NCBI GenBank assembly: GCA_033398695.1
Contig: CM065804.1
Coordinates: forward strand, 11,393,001 to 11,457,000
Origin: Orobanche coerulescens
Taxonomy: Eukaryota > Streptophyta > Magnoliopsida > Lamiales > Orobanchaceae
Direction: 5' to 3'
Length of the DNA stretch: 64,000 nucleotides
Shown here: positions 23,111-35,004 of the stretch, piece after piece
How positions within the stretch are numbered: the first letter of the stretch is position 1
How the letters are laid out: each line of letters opens with the position of its first letter
The notes under the pieces: generated by a model
Databases searched by the model: none
What the model saw: only the letters and a program-made list of their open reading frames with translations
What the model was told of the DNA's origin: nothing
Translations under genes and position numbers: made by a program

Positions 23111-23560
23111 GTCCGACGCGTGTCAACGGAGTTTTGAGGAACTCAAGAGCCGGTTAATGTCGGCACTGTACTTTTCTTGCCGCAGGGACGGAAGGATTTG
23201 TGGTCTATAGTGATGCGTCCGGACAGGGTCTCGGATGTGTACTCATGCGAGCGGGAAGGTTATTGCCTATGCTTCACGGCAATTGAGACCTTACGAGATT
23301 AATTGTCCGACTCACGACTGGAGCTAGCATCCGTGGTGTTCGCTTTGAAAATTTGGCGTCATTATCTTTATGGCGTTACTGCCGATATTCACCGATCATA
23401 AGAGCTTAAAGTTTATATTTACTCGAAGGAGTTAAATATGCGCGAGAGGCAGTGGTTGGAATTAATCAAAGATTATGATATCGAGATCCTCTATCACCGG
23501 GCAAGGCGAACGTTGTTGCCGACGCCTTGAGTCGTAAGTCCGTTCGGGAGCAGATGCTTG
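23110..23560 (+). pseudogene. D RNase H (frameshifted)
   Basis: RNase H motifs are spread over several frames: VYSDASGQGLGCVLM near 23200-23245, AYASRQLRPYEI near 23270-23300, a shortened THD segment near 23310-23330, and [10 protein letters not shown] near 23390-23420. ADALSRKS closes the region near 23517-23540. The catalytic Asp and His-Asp motifs are present, but at least four small indels separate them. Confidence 0.85.
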
Positions 23561-25077
23561 CCCGTTTAACAGTTCGAAGGAGCTTCAGCGGGAATTCCTT
23601 AGACTCGAGATCGAGTGCAGCTTGGCGAGTTCAGGGGCGGCTTTGTATGTTAGAGATTTCATCGTCACTCGAGGAGGAAATCCGAGAGAATCAGGGTTTG
23701 GATCCATCATTGTTGCGCATCCGAGAGGATGTGGCTCGGGGAAAGCCTGGATTTGTGGTCCACGAGGATGGACTTTTGCGTTTTAAGAATCGGTTGTGCG
23801 TGCCGGCGAATGACGAGTTGAAAAACTCGATTTTGTGAAGCTCATGCTACCCCTTATTCATTCATCCGGGTCTAGCAAGATGTACAAGGACACGAAACAA
23901 AATTACCGGTGGAGCAATATGAAGCGAGAAGTCGCGAGAATTTGTTTCGAGATGCTTAACTTTGTCAACAAGTTAAGATTGAACATCAACGACCGGCGGG
24001 TATGTTGAAACCTCTTCCTATTCCCGAGTGGAAGTGGGAAGACATTTCTATGGATTTCATCACGAGTTTGCCGACGAGTCGTCGTGGCATGAACACGATC
24101 TGGGTGATCGTGGACCGCTTAACCAAATCAGCTCATTTCCTTGAGATCAAGGAAACGTGGGGTCCCGAGATACTTGCTCAACCTGTTCATCAAAGAGATA
24201 GTCGACCGCACGGTACTCCTAAAAGTATCGTTTCCGATCGTGACGGACGGTTTGTGTCGCATTTTGGAAATCGATTCATCGTCTTATGGGAACTCGGCTT
24301 AATCTCGATGCAGCTTTTCATCCTCAGTCAGACGGACAATCAGAGAGGACCATTCAGACATTAGTGGACATGTTGAGGGCATGCGTCCTCGATTGGAAAG
24401 ACGATTGGGAAGCCCAACTACCATTGATCGAGTTCACGTATAATAATAGTTGGCATGCTTGATCAAGATGGCACCTTACGAGGCCTTGTATGGTCGTCGT
24501 TGTCGATCTCCATTGTGTTGGGACGACTTATCGAGAATCATTGGGCACCGAGCCCGATATGCTTATAGCCGCCCGTGAGAAGGTAGCTTTGATCGAGTCG
24601 TTTGTTGGACTCGAGTCGGCGAAATCATATGAAGATAACCGTCGTCGACCATTAGAGTTCGAGGCGGGTGACCACGTGTTGGTCAAGGTATCCCAGTCGT
24701 GGTATCTTCCGTTTTGGGAAGAGAGGGAAGTTGAGTCCGAGATTCATTGGACCGTTTGAGATTTTGGATCGAGTAGGCGAGTTAGCTTATCGATTGGCTT
24801 TACCTCGGCGTTGAGCCAAATTCATAATGTATTTCATGTCTCTCAGTGCGGAAGTATGTTGCCGACCGAGTCACATACTTGATTCGTAAATCGAGATCGC
24901 CGACGATCATTCATATGAGGAACGTCTATACGAGTTTTAGAGCGGCGAATCAAGCGGTTGAGGAATAAGACGATTCCTTTGGTTAAAATTCGGTGGTCTA
25001 GACACGGAGTCGAAGAGGCTACTTGGGAAACCGAGGATAGTATGCGGGAGAGTTATCCCGAGTTGTTTGACCCTTAG
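23560..25077 (+). pseudogene. D integrase with chromodomain-like tail (frameshifted)
   Basis: The zinc-binding region (about 23840-24000) is followed by an integrase core: ISMDFITSLP with the first Asp, WVIVDRLTKSAHFLEI, IVSDRDGRFVSHF with the second Asp, and QTDNQRG/SER with the probable Glu near 24330. Further on are FTYNNSWH, the MAPYEALYGRRCRSP block, and a C-terminus reading KIRWSRHGVEEATWETEDSM then ESYPELFDP. That tail resembles chromodomain ends of Tekay/Del chromoviruses. The stop (TAG, 25075-25077) abuts the hairpin that precedes the PPT. Several frameshifts are present. Confidence 0.87.
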
Positions 25078-25108
25078 TTTCGGGACGAAACTCTTTTAAG
25101 GGGGTGTA
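25077..25108 (+). other. D polypurine tract with preceding hairpin
   Basis: GTTTCGGGACGAAAC (25077-25091) is followed by TCTTTTAAGGGGGTGTA, next to the 3' LTR. The pol stop codon overlaps its first base. Confidence 0.8.
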
Positions 25109-27505
25109 TGTAATACCGGTTGTAATTCATAAATTATCACTCATTAATTATCATTCAGTATTTATCATTCGATCATTATCACTCAAGAATTCACTCATTA
25201 TTGATCATTTGTCACTCATATTCGGTCATGGTATTCATCATTCGAGTAATTGTATCGTGTATCAATCGTCATTCATCACTAATCGATTGGAGTTTCGTCG
25301 TGTTTATCATCATTGTCATTTTCGTTGCAAGTCGTGCTTGAGGAGTAGCGCACGCTACATACTCCTTTTAGCGTACGCTAATTGGGTATAGGTAGCGCAC
25401 GCTACCGCCGGCTTTAGCGCACGCTAAGGCTACCTTGGCTGCGATCCAGAAGGTACTGGACTGCAGGTGAGAATATTTGTAGCGCACGCTACGAGTGGTA
25501 AGTAGCGTGCGCTAACGGGCGGTAGTAGCGCACGCTATATGTGTGGAGTAGCGCGCTAGGCGGATCGAGTTGAGTCCGGTGGCTCTTTGGATCGCCGGGT
25601 TTATTCATAGCGCACGCTATGCATTGTTAGCGTACGCAACCGATATATTAGTGCACGCTAAATAATGGTTGTAGCGCACGCTATCGAGGTTAGATCGGAG
25701 GGCAGATGGTTTTCGGACTCCGATCAAGGCGTCAAATATTTCGCTAGCGCACGCTAACAATGGATATTAGCGCACGCTAGTAGTATGGCCGTAGCGCACG
25801 CTACAAAGAGGTACGTAGCGCGCTACCGTGTTCGGACAGTGGGTCTTGGACTACCCAAATTACTCGTTAGCGCACGCTATGCACAAGGGCTAGCGCACGC
25901 TAACACAGGCCCAGTATAAATTGGACAGTTTAGTCGAGTTCGTCATTTTTCATCTCATTTCATTCCTTCGGTATTTTTGGGCGATTTCGAGCGATTCGGA
26001 GGATTCTTCGAGGTGTAATCATCAATCATCACCTTCAAGCTCATCTTTCGGATTAATCATCATTTCATCATCTTCATCACATCGGATCGAAGGTATTAAT
26101 CTCTTGGATCTAGAATTTCGGATTTTTGGGGTTTTCCTTCCGATTTCTTCGTGTAAGCTTGGATTATCATTGGAATATGTTAGTTATGGATTATCTAACT
26201 TGTATAAATATATTCCTACGGATTTAATGGTTATTTTCGGAATTATTTCAAGAACCCTTGGGGTTGACTTCGGTTAATTGGGGATTTTCCGATTGATGTT
26301 GTTGTAATCATGAGTTATGGATTCCTAATGGATTATTGATATCATTGAAAGTATTTTGATGGTTTGAAATACTCATCTTGGAGTTGGTTTCGATATATTC
26401 GGGTTCGAATATTGTTGTATCGACGTTTGGGTCGGTTATGATCGTATTGAATTCGTGTATTGATCGGATTATTGGTAATTGTGTTATTCAAGGTTGTTCG
26501 AGCGACCAACATTTCATTTAGGTCGTTGTTCGTGGATGGACATTATCTTAGGTATTGTGTAAGTTAATTCTTACTCGGTTAAAGGATATTCATTCCTTTT
26601 GTCGTTGTTCATTCATAATCATAACTCATTCATCATTGTATTAACCGTATCAAAACTCGTCATTGTCAATTAATCACCTCGGTCATAAGGAGCAGCGGTT
26701 CGATCATTTCATTGAGCTATCATTCATTTCACCATCATTCAATCTTGGTGAGTCATTATTCATTTTCATTGTCACTTTTGTCATATTGTGGCATTAGGGT
26801 CATCTTGGCGTGCGATTGGTATGTGTAGGATTTTCATGTCGGGCACATTATAGTCGTGTGTTGGGTGGTGGCCTCACATTGGGTGCACACGAGTCGATTG
26901 CTCGTGAGGCGATTAGGTACAAGACCACGCGTGTTTGATCGTTGGTGGCTTGTGCACGGACACATTTCCATCCGGACGTAGTGTGGCGCCATTCCTTTGA
27001 GTCGTCGATTAGTCGAATCATATAGCATGTTTGATTGCATATGTTTCGGCAGGGATAATTCATAATTTCGGATATATCATGATTGTGTATTTTCAACCCT
27101 TGAGGATTGTTGTTACGTATGGCGGCCCGTTGGGGATATTGTTTTTCGTGTCATGGCAAGGCTAAGGCACGGGAGAGCACGGTGACGGCGAGAGTCAGTG
27201 ATACTAGTAGGGGCCCGATGCATTGATCATTCATTCAGTCATTTATGTTTCCTTTATTCATTCCGCTGCAGACATTCCGTTTGAATGCTCATTTCATTCA
27301 GTGTTGTGTATTTTATCGTCACATAAAATACACATGTATTCTATTTTATCCTGGGTGTTGTATAAAACTCCTCATCGGAGTAATTGATGTTGTAATGTGG
27401 TTCGGTACTACATTTACCTGTGTAATTCATTCATTCTCATTCGCCTGGTGGGTCCCAGTCGGGGGTCCACGGCACTGTAATATCCGCCTAGTTTGGGGTG
27501 TTACA
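25109..27505 (+). repeat. D 3' LTR
   Basis: 2397 bp, TGTAATACCGG to GGGGTGTTACA, followed by TSD CTAGA. The palindrome array is at 25346-25903 and TATA at 25915-25920. Compared with the 5' LTR, most differences are short losses or scrambles at CAG, CTG, CCGG and CCAG sites. Confidence 0.93.
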
Positions 27506-27510
27506 CTAGA

Positions 27511-28787
27511 GTCGTTGAATTCAAGGAACAAACGACGAAAGTTCAAGGGTTTCCCCCAAAATGGCCAAGAACACGAATCAACCGACCAAAACATGAAAAC
27601 AAAATTCCAAACTGTAATATAGATATACAATCCATAGGATATGTTTAACAACATCAATTAACATCAATCGGTTCATCAAAATCGGATATAAAACGAAATC
27701 AAGAACAAAACTCCCAAAAAGTCAACTATATGGATTTGAGAAAAATACCTTGATTCAGCGAAGAACAATGGATTAGATGATGTTATAATCACCTAGGATA
27801 CTCCAAAACACCTGGGATGGAGTAGAAATCGGACAGGAGTCCAAGCCCTAGTTGCCCTCGTCTCAACTCGCGGAGAGGAGAAGAAAAGAAGGTGAAAATG
27901 AGGATAATGACTGCTGTCTAGTTTATATACTGGATAGCTTAGCGTGCGCTAATCCTACCTGATTAGCGTGCGCAATCGAAGCATCAGAACAAACGTTCTG
28001 CCAAAAATGTACAGTTAGCGTGCGCTAACCATTAATAGTTAGCGTGCGCTAACAAGACCTCCAGACCCAGTCCAGTAGTTACTGGACTGCCTCGAACTAC
28101 CAGTTAGCGTGCGCTACCAAACCCGTGGCGTGCGCTAACCACAGCACCGTAGCGCGCGCTAACCACCTGCCCTTAGCGTGCGCTATGGCCTGAATCCAGC
28201 TACTGACCTGTTTCTCGATAGCATGCGCTAAGGAGATCCCTTAGCATGCGCTAATGCACCCAAAACTACAGCAGTAGTGCTCTCAAAGCTGGTTACAACA
28301 ACGAACTACTCCGATCGAAATATCAAGTTCAAGATACGCACGAAAAGCTCCAGAATAAGATCATACTAAGAGCTTGAGTTACAAAAAAACTCACACGCGA
28401 CCATAAAAAGAGTCGAGACAACAAATACGTATATGGATACCCACAACTTTGGGAAATTACAAAATGGCCCAAAACACCCAAAAATCACGATACGTGATCG
28501 AATAACCAAACCGAAGTTCACAACACGTCTAACAAAGTTAAACGGATTTATGGGAAACTCAAAAAAATAGTTTCGGACAAGATTCGTAAGAATCAAACTC
28601 AAGTGCGGAAAAGTCGCTAAAAAGCACGGAACTCAACAAAACGACACCGAAACGAACTCGGACGTTGAAAAGTGCAGAATAAACATTCTCAAAATAACGA
28701 AACGGTCACAAGAGAGCCATTAAAACGGACTCCTGCCAAAAAAATAAATTTATCGAAAATCGAAAATCGAAAATCGCGAATATTACA
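27511..28787 (-). repeat. Solo LTR B, U3-containing piece
   Basis: Continues LTR B to its outer end CGAATATTACA. The last 400 bases are the reverse of the start of C/E LTRs (AAAATCGAAAATCG; CGAAACGGTCA; CTAAAAAGCACGGAACTCAA), so B belongs to the same LTR superfamily. No gene is seen. Confidence 0.82.
27921..28254 (-). promoter_or_regulatory. LTR B palindrome array and TATA box
   Basis: On the minus strand a TATATAAAC box (27921-27930) is preceded by about ten copies of TTAGCGCACGCTAA or variants (27939-28254). Two copies read GCATGCGC, as expected if a CG has decayed to CA. The order matches the D LTR. Confidence 0.78.
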
Positions 28788-29451
28788 TTATAGGCTATGA
28801 CCCCTGTTGATTTTGGAAAGAGAAGGATTCGATAATCCTAAATTGTTTTCTATTAAAACTCCCGATGGCATATTAAACTATTTTGTAAATTGTTTCCTTT
28901 GACTTGTGATCTTTCGGTTTTGGAATGTTTTACCCAAACTCTTGCTTCAGGAAGTACTTTCGTTGTGTTTGAATCTTTGAAGATTCCTGGTTATTACTAT
29001 TCTTGGAACTTGAATTGTATGACTCGTATTTTGCATTTTGTACTTGCACTAGCAAAATAGTGGAATTTTGCTAACCCCCGAGTAATCAGGGGGTGGATGT
29101 CTGTATTGCATTCAGGTTTTGGGGAGCATAACATAGGGTTGGCATGAAGGATGATGAAATATGATCGATACTAATCACATGAGGACCTGTACATTGTTGT
29201 ATTGGTTCAGTTGTACTTTATTTCCACTGCAGTATTTTTCCCCATTGTACGGGAGTATGTTGTATTTGACCCCTGCGTGGGCATGCATTGAGATTGAGTT
29301 GGATGTATTCATTGAAAGACCAAATCGATCTACTGAGTCACTTTAGCCTTAAAGGCATTGTTGTAATGTTCGATGTTATTACCAGCCTGGTAGATCCTTG
29401 AGGAAAAGTTCTACGGCGTGTAATATCCCTGAGCGGATTGGGGGTGTTACA
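28788..29451 (+). repeat. LTR fragment A, right part
   Basis: Homologous in reverse to bases 7237-7900 of LTR B. It has a hairpin module at 29041-29097 (CCCCCGAGTAATCAGGGGG) and the usual end CGGCGTGTAATATCCCTGAG...GGGTGTTACA. No primer site follows, so A is either a 3' LTR or a solo LTR whose left half is lost. Confidence 0.8.
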
Positions 29452-30307
29452 ATAGGTGCGTTTAAATGCAGTAGAGTGTTCGATTTCTTATCTCGACTAA
29501 TGATCCTTTCGGTAACTCCAACTTGGTAGACTTGCAGAGAAAGTAGGAATGTCGGTACAGCTAAGGCTGCTTAAAAACCACTTATTCTGTTTGAACTTTC
29601 AAAGCATAAACAAATATCAAGGATGATGCGCCTAGTCATGATCCACCAAAGTGCATCAAACCAACCAAGAATTTTAATTCTCAATTTGCAAATATACGTC
29701 ATAATAGCCATGTTATATAGATGCAACGCGATGCATCAATATTAAGCATTTTAAACCATGAGACATAATGAATATACATAACCAACTCGTCTTGACCATC
29801 CAATAAGATCGACTAAACATAGTCAAATGTATAAGGCACATGCCTTTACAAATACTTGGAAAAGTATTCGGACCTATAGTCACACGAACTATAATCGAGG
29901 TCAACGAATTCATGTACTTACCACAATATGCCATTGCTTTTGAAATTCATGAGAATAACTCTTACATTCTTTCATATATTATATTGCAAGGAGACAGTAC
30001 ACGACTACACCCACATGCAATATTTTATTTTAATAGGATGAAATACGGAGTTTTCCAAGTATGGGATTGGGTCAAGACCAACGTGGTGGTCGCTCAATTC
30101 AACGTGACAAATCCGTCACAAATCGATTTTAACCACGACATATCCATGGCAATCGATGTTTGTCCCATTTGTACGTCACAAATTCCCGACTAACCATGAA
30201 CAAGTCATAACTTTACCGTTACCGACAATGTTCATTTTTTTCAGGATTTTTCAGAAAAACGGGAGAGGAAAAATTTCTTGCTCAGTTGGGACTACGTGCT
30301 GATAACA
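29452..30307. other. Spacer without recognised gene
   Basis: Non-repetitive, AT-leaning sequence. A 117-codon plus-strand frame at 29840-30193 resembles no family I know and has no motif or neighbour support. Confidence 0.5.
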
Positions 30308-30545
30308 TGTTTCAGGAGAAAGTAAAAGACTGTAAATATGAGTCAATCAATTGTATTCATAACACTGATAGAGGTGCCTTTATATAGGCATTACAATGAG
30401 AGTCCTTCCATACATAGGATTCCTAGATAAGGTAAGACATCTAATAGGATCCTACTACCTCTAGAATGATCTAGAACCTCCCATCTATGTATCCCCCTAC
30501 AACCAGTATTAGGTAAGACGCATCACGGGAATAATAATTCCCGGA
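30308..30545 (-). repeat. Putative LTR relic
   Basis: GTGCTGATAACATG just left of the block resembles a decayed reverse primer site. The block starts TGTTTCAGG, and on the minus strand has a TATATAAAGGC promoter-like box (about 30383-30393) with AT-rich flanks. No partner LTR is in the window. Confidence 0.35.
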
Positions 30546-33200
30546 ACAATATGTAATTATAATATTTGAATTTTTTTCGTTATTTGTTAGATTATAATAC
30601 ATCTATATGTTAATTATTAATGTAATTTTATTTTTTTATGGGACTTTGTGATTATTTTGTAGTATCTCATATCAATAATAATAGTTTATGATATTTATAA
30701 GAAAGTGTAGTGATAAATGATATGATGATCAAATAAAAATATTTGTATATTTATCTATTGATTGTGGTAGTGTAGTAAATAATGTAATTATCAAATAAAA
30801 ATAATTGTATATTTATTTATCTGATTATGATAGTATAACGAATAATATAATAATTAAGAATCGAAAAATATTTGTATATTTATTCAAGATTAATATTTCA
30901 AAAAAAATTGAGGCCCGCGGGGCGGGCCACGAGCATAATAATTTTGGCCTAGAAAAAAATGGGTCTTTTTGGCCCGGCCCAAAGAAAGCCCGCCAGTTTG
31001 TCAGCTCTAATAGTGAGGGAGAGAGGGGTGTAAAAAGTTGAATGTTAATTGGAGTGACAATTGTTAAAGGGTATTTTAGTATTATTGGGTAAAATATGAG
31101 TTCTTGGTAAAAAAAAATAAAGTTACCCAAGTTAGTTGTTAGTTTTCAATACATGGTATAGTTATTTGCCATTAATGGTATGAAAAATTAATATTTTTGG
31201 TAGTTTTATATATACCGAAATACCAAATAAAGTTCGCTATATACTGGTGTATCATTTTTTTTGGTGTTTTAGTTGTTTTACCGGTATTACCGAAATTTTG
31301 TATACAAAAGTCAATGGTAGAATCGATATACATCGATACTGAAATATAATTTGGTATAATATAGTTGTGATATGGTATCCATATGAATCGAATGACATAT
31401 ACAAAAATTTTGGTATATCAAAATTTCAATACAATATGAGTATGAGCTTTTCTATACCAAAATATTAAGATAAAATTTTGGGCCATCTAACTTCGAGCAC
31501 CATATATGCATGGGTGGACAATGTGTACCATTAAAGGTATACTAGGGTACCAACCGTGTAATACACGTGAATATAAGAAGAATTTTACATAAAAACGCAT
31601 AATACGTAAATTATTTATCATAAATTTTATACTACTTCTTTATAAATTACAGTAGTTATTTTATTTTTGATTACACTATTCTTGTCGCAAAAAAATCTAG
31701 TCATTCGTGTTCTTTACTTTGATATGGCTATATAAAACTGGCCATGATTGAATACAGTTCTTGACAGATACACGTCGACATGAGAAAGTGCATGACCATG
31801 GGAAAGCATAAGTAGTGACAATTGTCGTCCTTGAAATTTAAATATCGATCTACTATCTGATGTGTTTTATATCATTCGTGTAATAAACACTTTACTGCTA
31901 AAATTATGTATTGTAATATAAAAACTCATTACCAATCATATATAAATATTATGGAAGCAATTGTACCAAAATATAGCAAATATGCATAATCTAAAGCATA
32001 TTAAAAAATAAAATAAACAACATAAACTCTCACACAATCAGTTGTTGTAATATCACAATCAAATAATTACTTATTTTCTCACACAAATTTTTCCTATTTT
32101 TTTAGTGATTTAAAACTAAAGATAAATAAAATATCTGTCGAGACACATTTTTAAAAATATTTATAATCAATTTTTATTTTCTATCCTTGTTTATATAGAA
32201 ATGATTCTATTGATCAATATCTTATTATAAAAAAAAATTGCTTACGAAAAAATTGCAATTTTGGTCCTATTTAGAATTTTAAGAAACGGATTTGATTCCA
32301 CGCCCCATTTTAGGTCCTTTTATTTGGCAAGAATGGTTCAAATTGTTAAGTACTTAACAATTTCCGTTAAAAGAGGATAACTCAATCCTTATTTGAAATT
32401 AAAAAATTATATAAATAATTTCGATATAATTTAAAAAGACAAAAAAAATTCAAAATTTACAAAAATATCATTGATTTCAAAAGTAAATAAGTTAATAAAA
32501 TCATTTAAAACTAAAAATAAAATTTAAATCACTTCAAGCTAAGTAAAAATTGAAAAAAATATTCAAGAAATTAAATAAATATTGAAAAATAATCACATTA
32601 AGAAGTCCAAAAAACTAAATAAAACCTATTTTTAAAAAAACTCAAATGAAGTTAAAATAAACTACATATAATTTTTATTAAAAGAATGTACAAAATTCAA
32701 TCAAATTAAGATTTAATATTATAATTTTTAATTTAATTAACTGAAATATTTGGTTTGTTTTTAATGTTTTTTTTAGTTATTTTAACATTAAGTAATTTTG
32801 ACGATTTTTTTGTTGATTTAGATCATTTATACTTTTAAAACAACTGCTCAACAGCTTTTTTAATTTTATATTTTTTAAAAGTTTAGTTTATTTTATTTAT
32901 ACATTTAGGTTTTTTTTCTTTGATTTAAATATTTATAAAATTATTTTCTAATATTTTTCACATATTTTTTATATTTATGAAGATTCTTATTTATAATATC
33001 TTTTATATATTTTCTTTAATTTTTATACCTTTTAGATTTCATTTAAAATTTTTAAAGAACTTCAGTTATTGATAAAAATAAACAATATGAGAAAAACATA
33101 CATTTATTAAAAAATATACTTTGCATATAATTTAATGATAAAAATTTCAAATCTAAAAGGGATTATGGAGAAATGAAATTGCGGAAAAATAATCTTATGG
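30546..33200. other. AT-rich intergenic region with small repeats, no gene
   Basis: Contents seen: a degenerate tandem repeat of about 70 bp x 3 (30703-30890, ATTTGTATATTTAT core), a GC-rich hAT-like end (30911-31012), and a stretch full of GGTATA/TACCGAAAT words (31140-31480). A very AT-rich block with self-complementary parts (32240-33130) may be an old miniature element. No frame has recognisable protein motifs. Confidence 0.6.
30911..31012. repeat. hAT-like miniature element end (putative)
   Basis: GGCCCGCGGGGCGGGCC and TTTGGCCCGGCCC are followed by TTTGTCAGCTCTA, the usual look of plant hAT-type ends in reverse. The partner end and 8-bp duplication were not found. Confidence 0.4.
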
Positions 33201-33202
33201 GA

Positions 33203-33730
33203 TCATTTATGCTGAATGCACGTAGCATTCAACGGGCATACACATAGTATCCATCCGTACTCAAACACACTTAGCACAACAAATATTTTAGCAATAACAC
33301 AAAGAAAGCTAAAATTGCACAAAGCACACAAATACCAAAATATTTCCAAAAGCACAAATGCATCAAGGGAAATGTACGATATAAGCAACACATATGTTTG
33401 AGGGGATACCACTCCACCTCAAACGCAAAGCACTAAGCAATAAGCATGTTGCTCCACCAGAAAAATGAGCGGAGGTTTACACAAAACCGCCAACACATGA
33501 AAGCTGCAAAACACAAAAGGTTGGTCGACCGAACCACAACACCGCAGTCAGCATAGAAATGTCACTGAACACAAAGTTCAAGGAAAAAAATAATCACAGA
33601 GATTATACTACCTACATCCACAAAGGATTAGAACCACGAATAATTCACATAAGTCACACAGACACATAAATCATACAAAGTCACAAAGACATCCACAGCC
33701 CACTTATGACTGAAAAATCACAAAGGTCAA
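33203..33730 (-). other. F region downstream of gag, no coding
   Basis: Minus-strand sequence after the gag stop shows no DSGA protease motif or integrase zinc motif where copia pol should follow. It ends near the AT-rich spacer. No LTR or polypurine tract was identified with confidence. Confidence 0.45.
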
Positions 33731-34537
33731 CTAATACACATCACTAAGATTGATATCAGATGCAGCCAGGTTAGCCTTATCATCAGTTTGATTTTTACCC
33801 TTTTTGTTCCTCTTAGGACAATTACTAGCAATATGACCCTTTTTACCACAACTATAACAGTTCCTTGAGTTCTGTCGAAAATTAGAATTTTGACCATCCT
33901 TCTTAGTGAAATAGTCATAGCAATTTTCATTCCTAACCATCGAAACTGATTCGAAATTTAAATTATTACTCATATTATTTTTTACGTCTAATTCCTTACT
34001 CTTTAGACCGGACACAACAATATCTAAAGATATGTTATCTCTACCATACTTAATAGCAGATTTAACATCATCATAAGACTCGGGAATATCATTCAAAAGG
34101 ATAATAGCATAATAGTTATCAATATGTTTATCACCTGAATTTTTAATATCTTGAACTAACTTGGTAAACACATCAAGATTTTCATCAAGACTTTTATTCA
34201 AATCAAGTTTAAAACAGAAGAATTTTTCAAGCAAAAATAGCTTATTTGGCAAAGATGTTTCAACATATAATTCTTCCAACTTTTCCCAAAGTTCCTTAGC
34301 CGAATTTTGTTTACCAATTTTTCTTATCACAGAATCAGACAAGTTCAAGATAATAGACGAGTAAGCAAACTCATCCAATTCAGCCTTTTTATCAGGCGAA
34401 GTATCAACGAAAAAAATTTGATCAATGACTTTAAAAACTTTTTGTTGTATTAAAATACCTTTCAATTTTTGCTGCCAAATTTGAAAATTGAATTTTCCAT
34501 CAAACGGGGCCAAGTAAAATGCAGAAGCCGTGCCCAT
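33731..34537 (-). CDS. F copia-type gag
   Basis: About 268 residues from the ATG at 34537 (MGTASAFYLAPFDGKFNF). An upstream in-frame ATG at 34609 adds 24 residues without family resemblance. The body matches the copia gag (UBN2/DUF4219-like) pattern: FDGKFNFQIWQQKLKGIL, AKELWEKLEELY, LNDIPESYDDVKSAIKYG. A CCHC zinc knuckle CYSCGKKGHIASNC lies near the C-terminus for RNA binding. The frame is intact and ends at its own stop instead of running into protease. That, and the lack of pol, makes a non-autonomous element plausible. Confidence 0.88.
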   Translation of the reverse strand: MGTASAFYLAPFDGKFNFQIWQQKLKGILIQQKVFKVIDQIFFVDTSPDKKAELDEFAYSSIILNLSDSVIRKIGKQNSAKELWEKLEELYVETSLPNKLFLLEKFFCFKLDLNKSLDENLDVFTKLVQDIKNSGDKHIDNYYAIILLNDIPESYDDVKSAIKYGRDNISLDIVVSGLKSKELDVKNNMSNNLNFESVSMVRNENCYDYFTKKDGQNSNFRQNSRNCYSCGKKGHIASNCPKRNKKGKNQTDDKANLAASDINLSDVY

Positions 34538-34990
34538 TTTGAAAATACAACAGTTTAACCAGAAAATAGTAAAAGCCACAGCAACACGAAGCACACTGCA
34601 CTCACACAAAGTAGAAAGGGAGTTAAAATTAACACAACTGAGTCTGTAGATTGCAACCTCAAGCCCCTACAAGATCCAAGGACGCTAAGCGGTCCAGGCA
34701 GGAGGGTTTATACACAAGGAGTTGAAAAACATACAACACTCCACCCAGGAACAGCAATAAAACTCCTAAACGATATAAACCGAGTGCAGGAAATACACAG
34801 TGGAAATCAGAATAAGCAGTGTGCCCAGATTAATCACACAGATTGTAAAAAATGCACAATAACCAACCGCGTCAAGCGGTATCCAGGAAAACAGTAAAAG
34901 AGTGGAGTTTAGCCGAAATACCAGAGCGAAACCCCGGATGGGCAATTTCTTATCACCAAGATGACGGAGGACCCGATACCCGACAAAACG

Positions 34991-35003
34991 GGCTCTGATA
35001 CCA
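34991..35003 (-). other. F primer binding site
   Basis: The minus strand reads TGGTATCAGAGCC, an exact match to the usual initiator tRNA-Met site, one base from the LTR. Confidence 0.88.
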
Positions 35004-35004
35004 C

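Larger units (their letters stand above)
17549..27505 (+). mobile_element. D: full-length Ty3/gypsy (chromovirus-like) retrotransposon
   Basis: The 9957-bp element has LTRs of about 2.4 kb, a PBS (19959-19970), gag, protease, RT, RNase H, integrase, a chromodomain-like C-terminus and a PPT. The target-site duplication CTAGA is perfect (17544-17548 and 27506-27510). It lies in solo LTR B in opposite orientation. The LTRs are highly similar, yet gag-pol is interrupted by many one- or two-base indels. That combination points either to very recent decay or to systematic sequence errors. Confidence 0.94.
7237..28787 (-). mobile_element. Solo LTR B (split by elements C and D)
   Basis: One LTR in minus orientation survives in three pieces: 7237-8825, 17386-17548 and 27511-28787, about 3.03 kb in total. 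It opens TGTAACACCCCC and closes CGAATATTACA on the plus strand. Both flanks are parts of LTR A, so no internal region remains; this fits LTR-LTR recombination leaving a solo LTR. The flanking 5-mers are CTATG (7232-7236) and TTATA (28788-28792), which differ by one C/T and one G/A change and are plausibly an aged target-site duplication. Confidence 0.8.

Noticed and set aside
7237..29451. Large inverted repeat between about 7.2-7.9 kb and 28.8-29.4 kb
   Set aside because: It is explained by an antiparallel solo LTR (B) inside a related LTR (A), with later insertions between the arms.
29840..30193. 117-codon plus-strand frame
   Set aside because: No recognisable motif, no paralogue in the window, no promoter or intron signals.
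32240..33130. AT-rich block with self-complementary stretches as a possible complete miniature element
   Set aside because: Terminal repeats are too degraded to place ends and no target duplication is visible.
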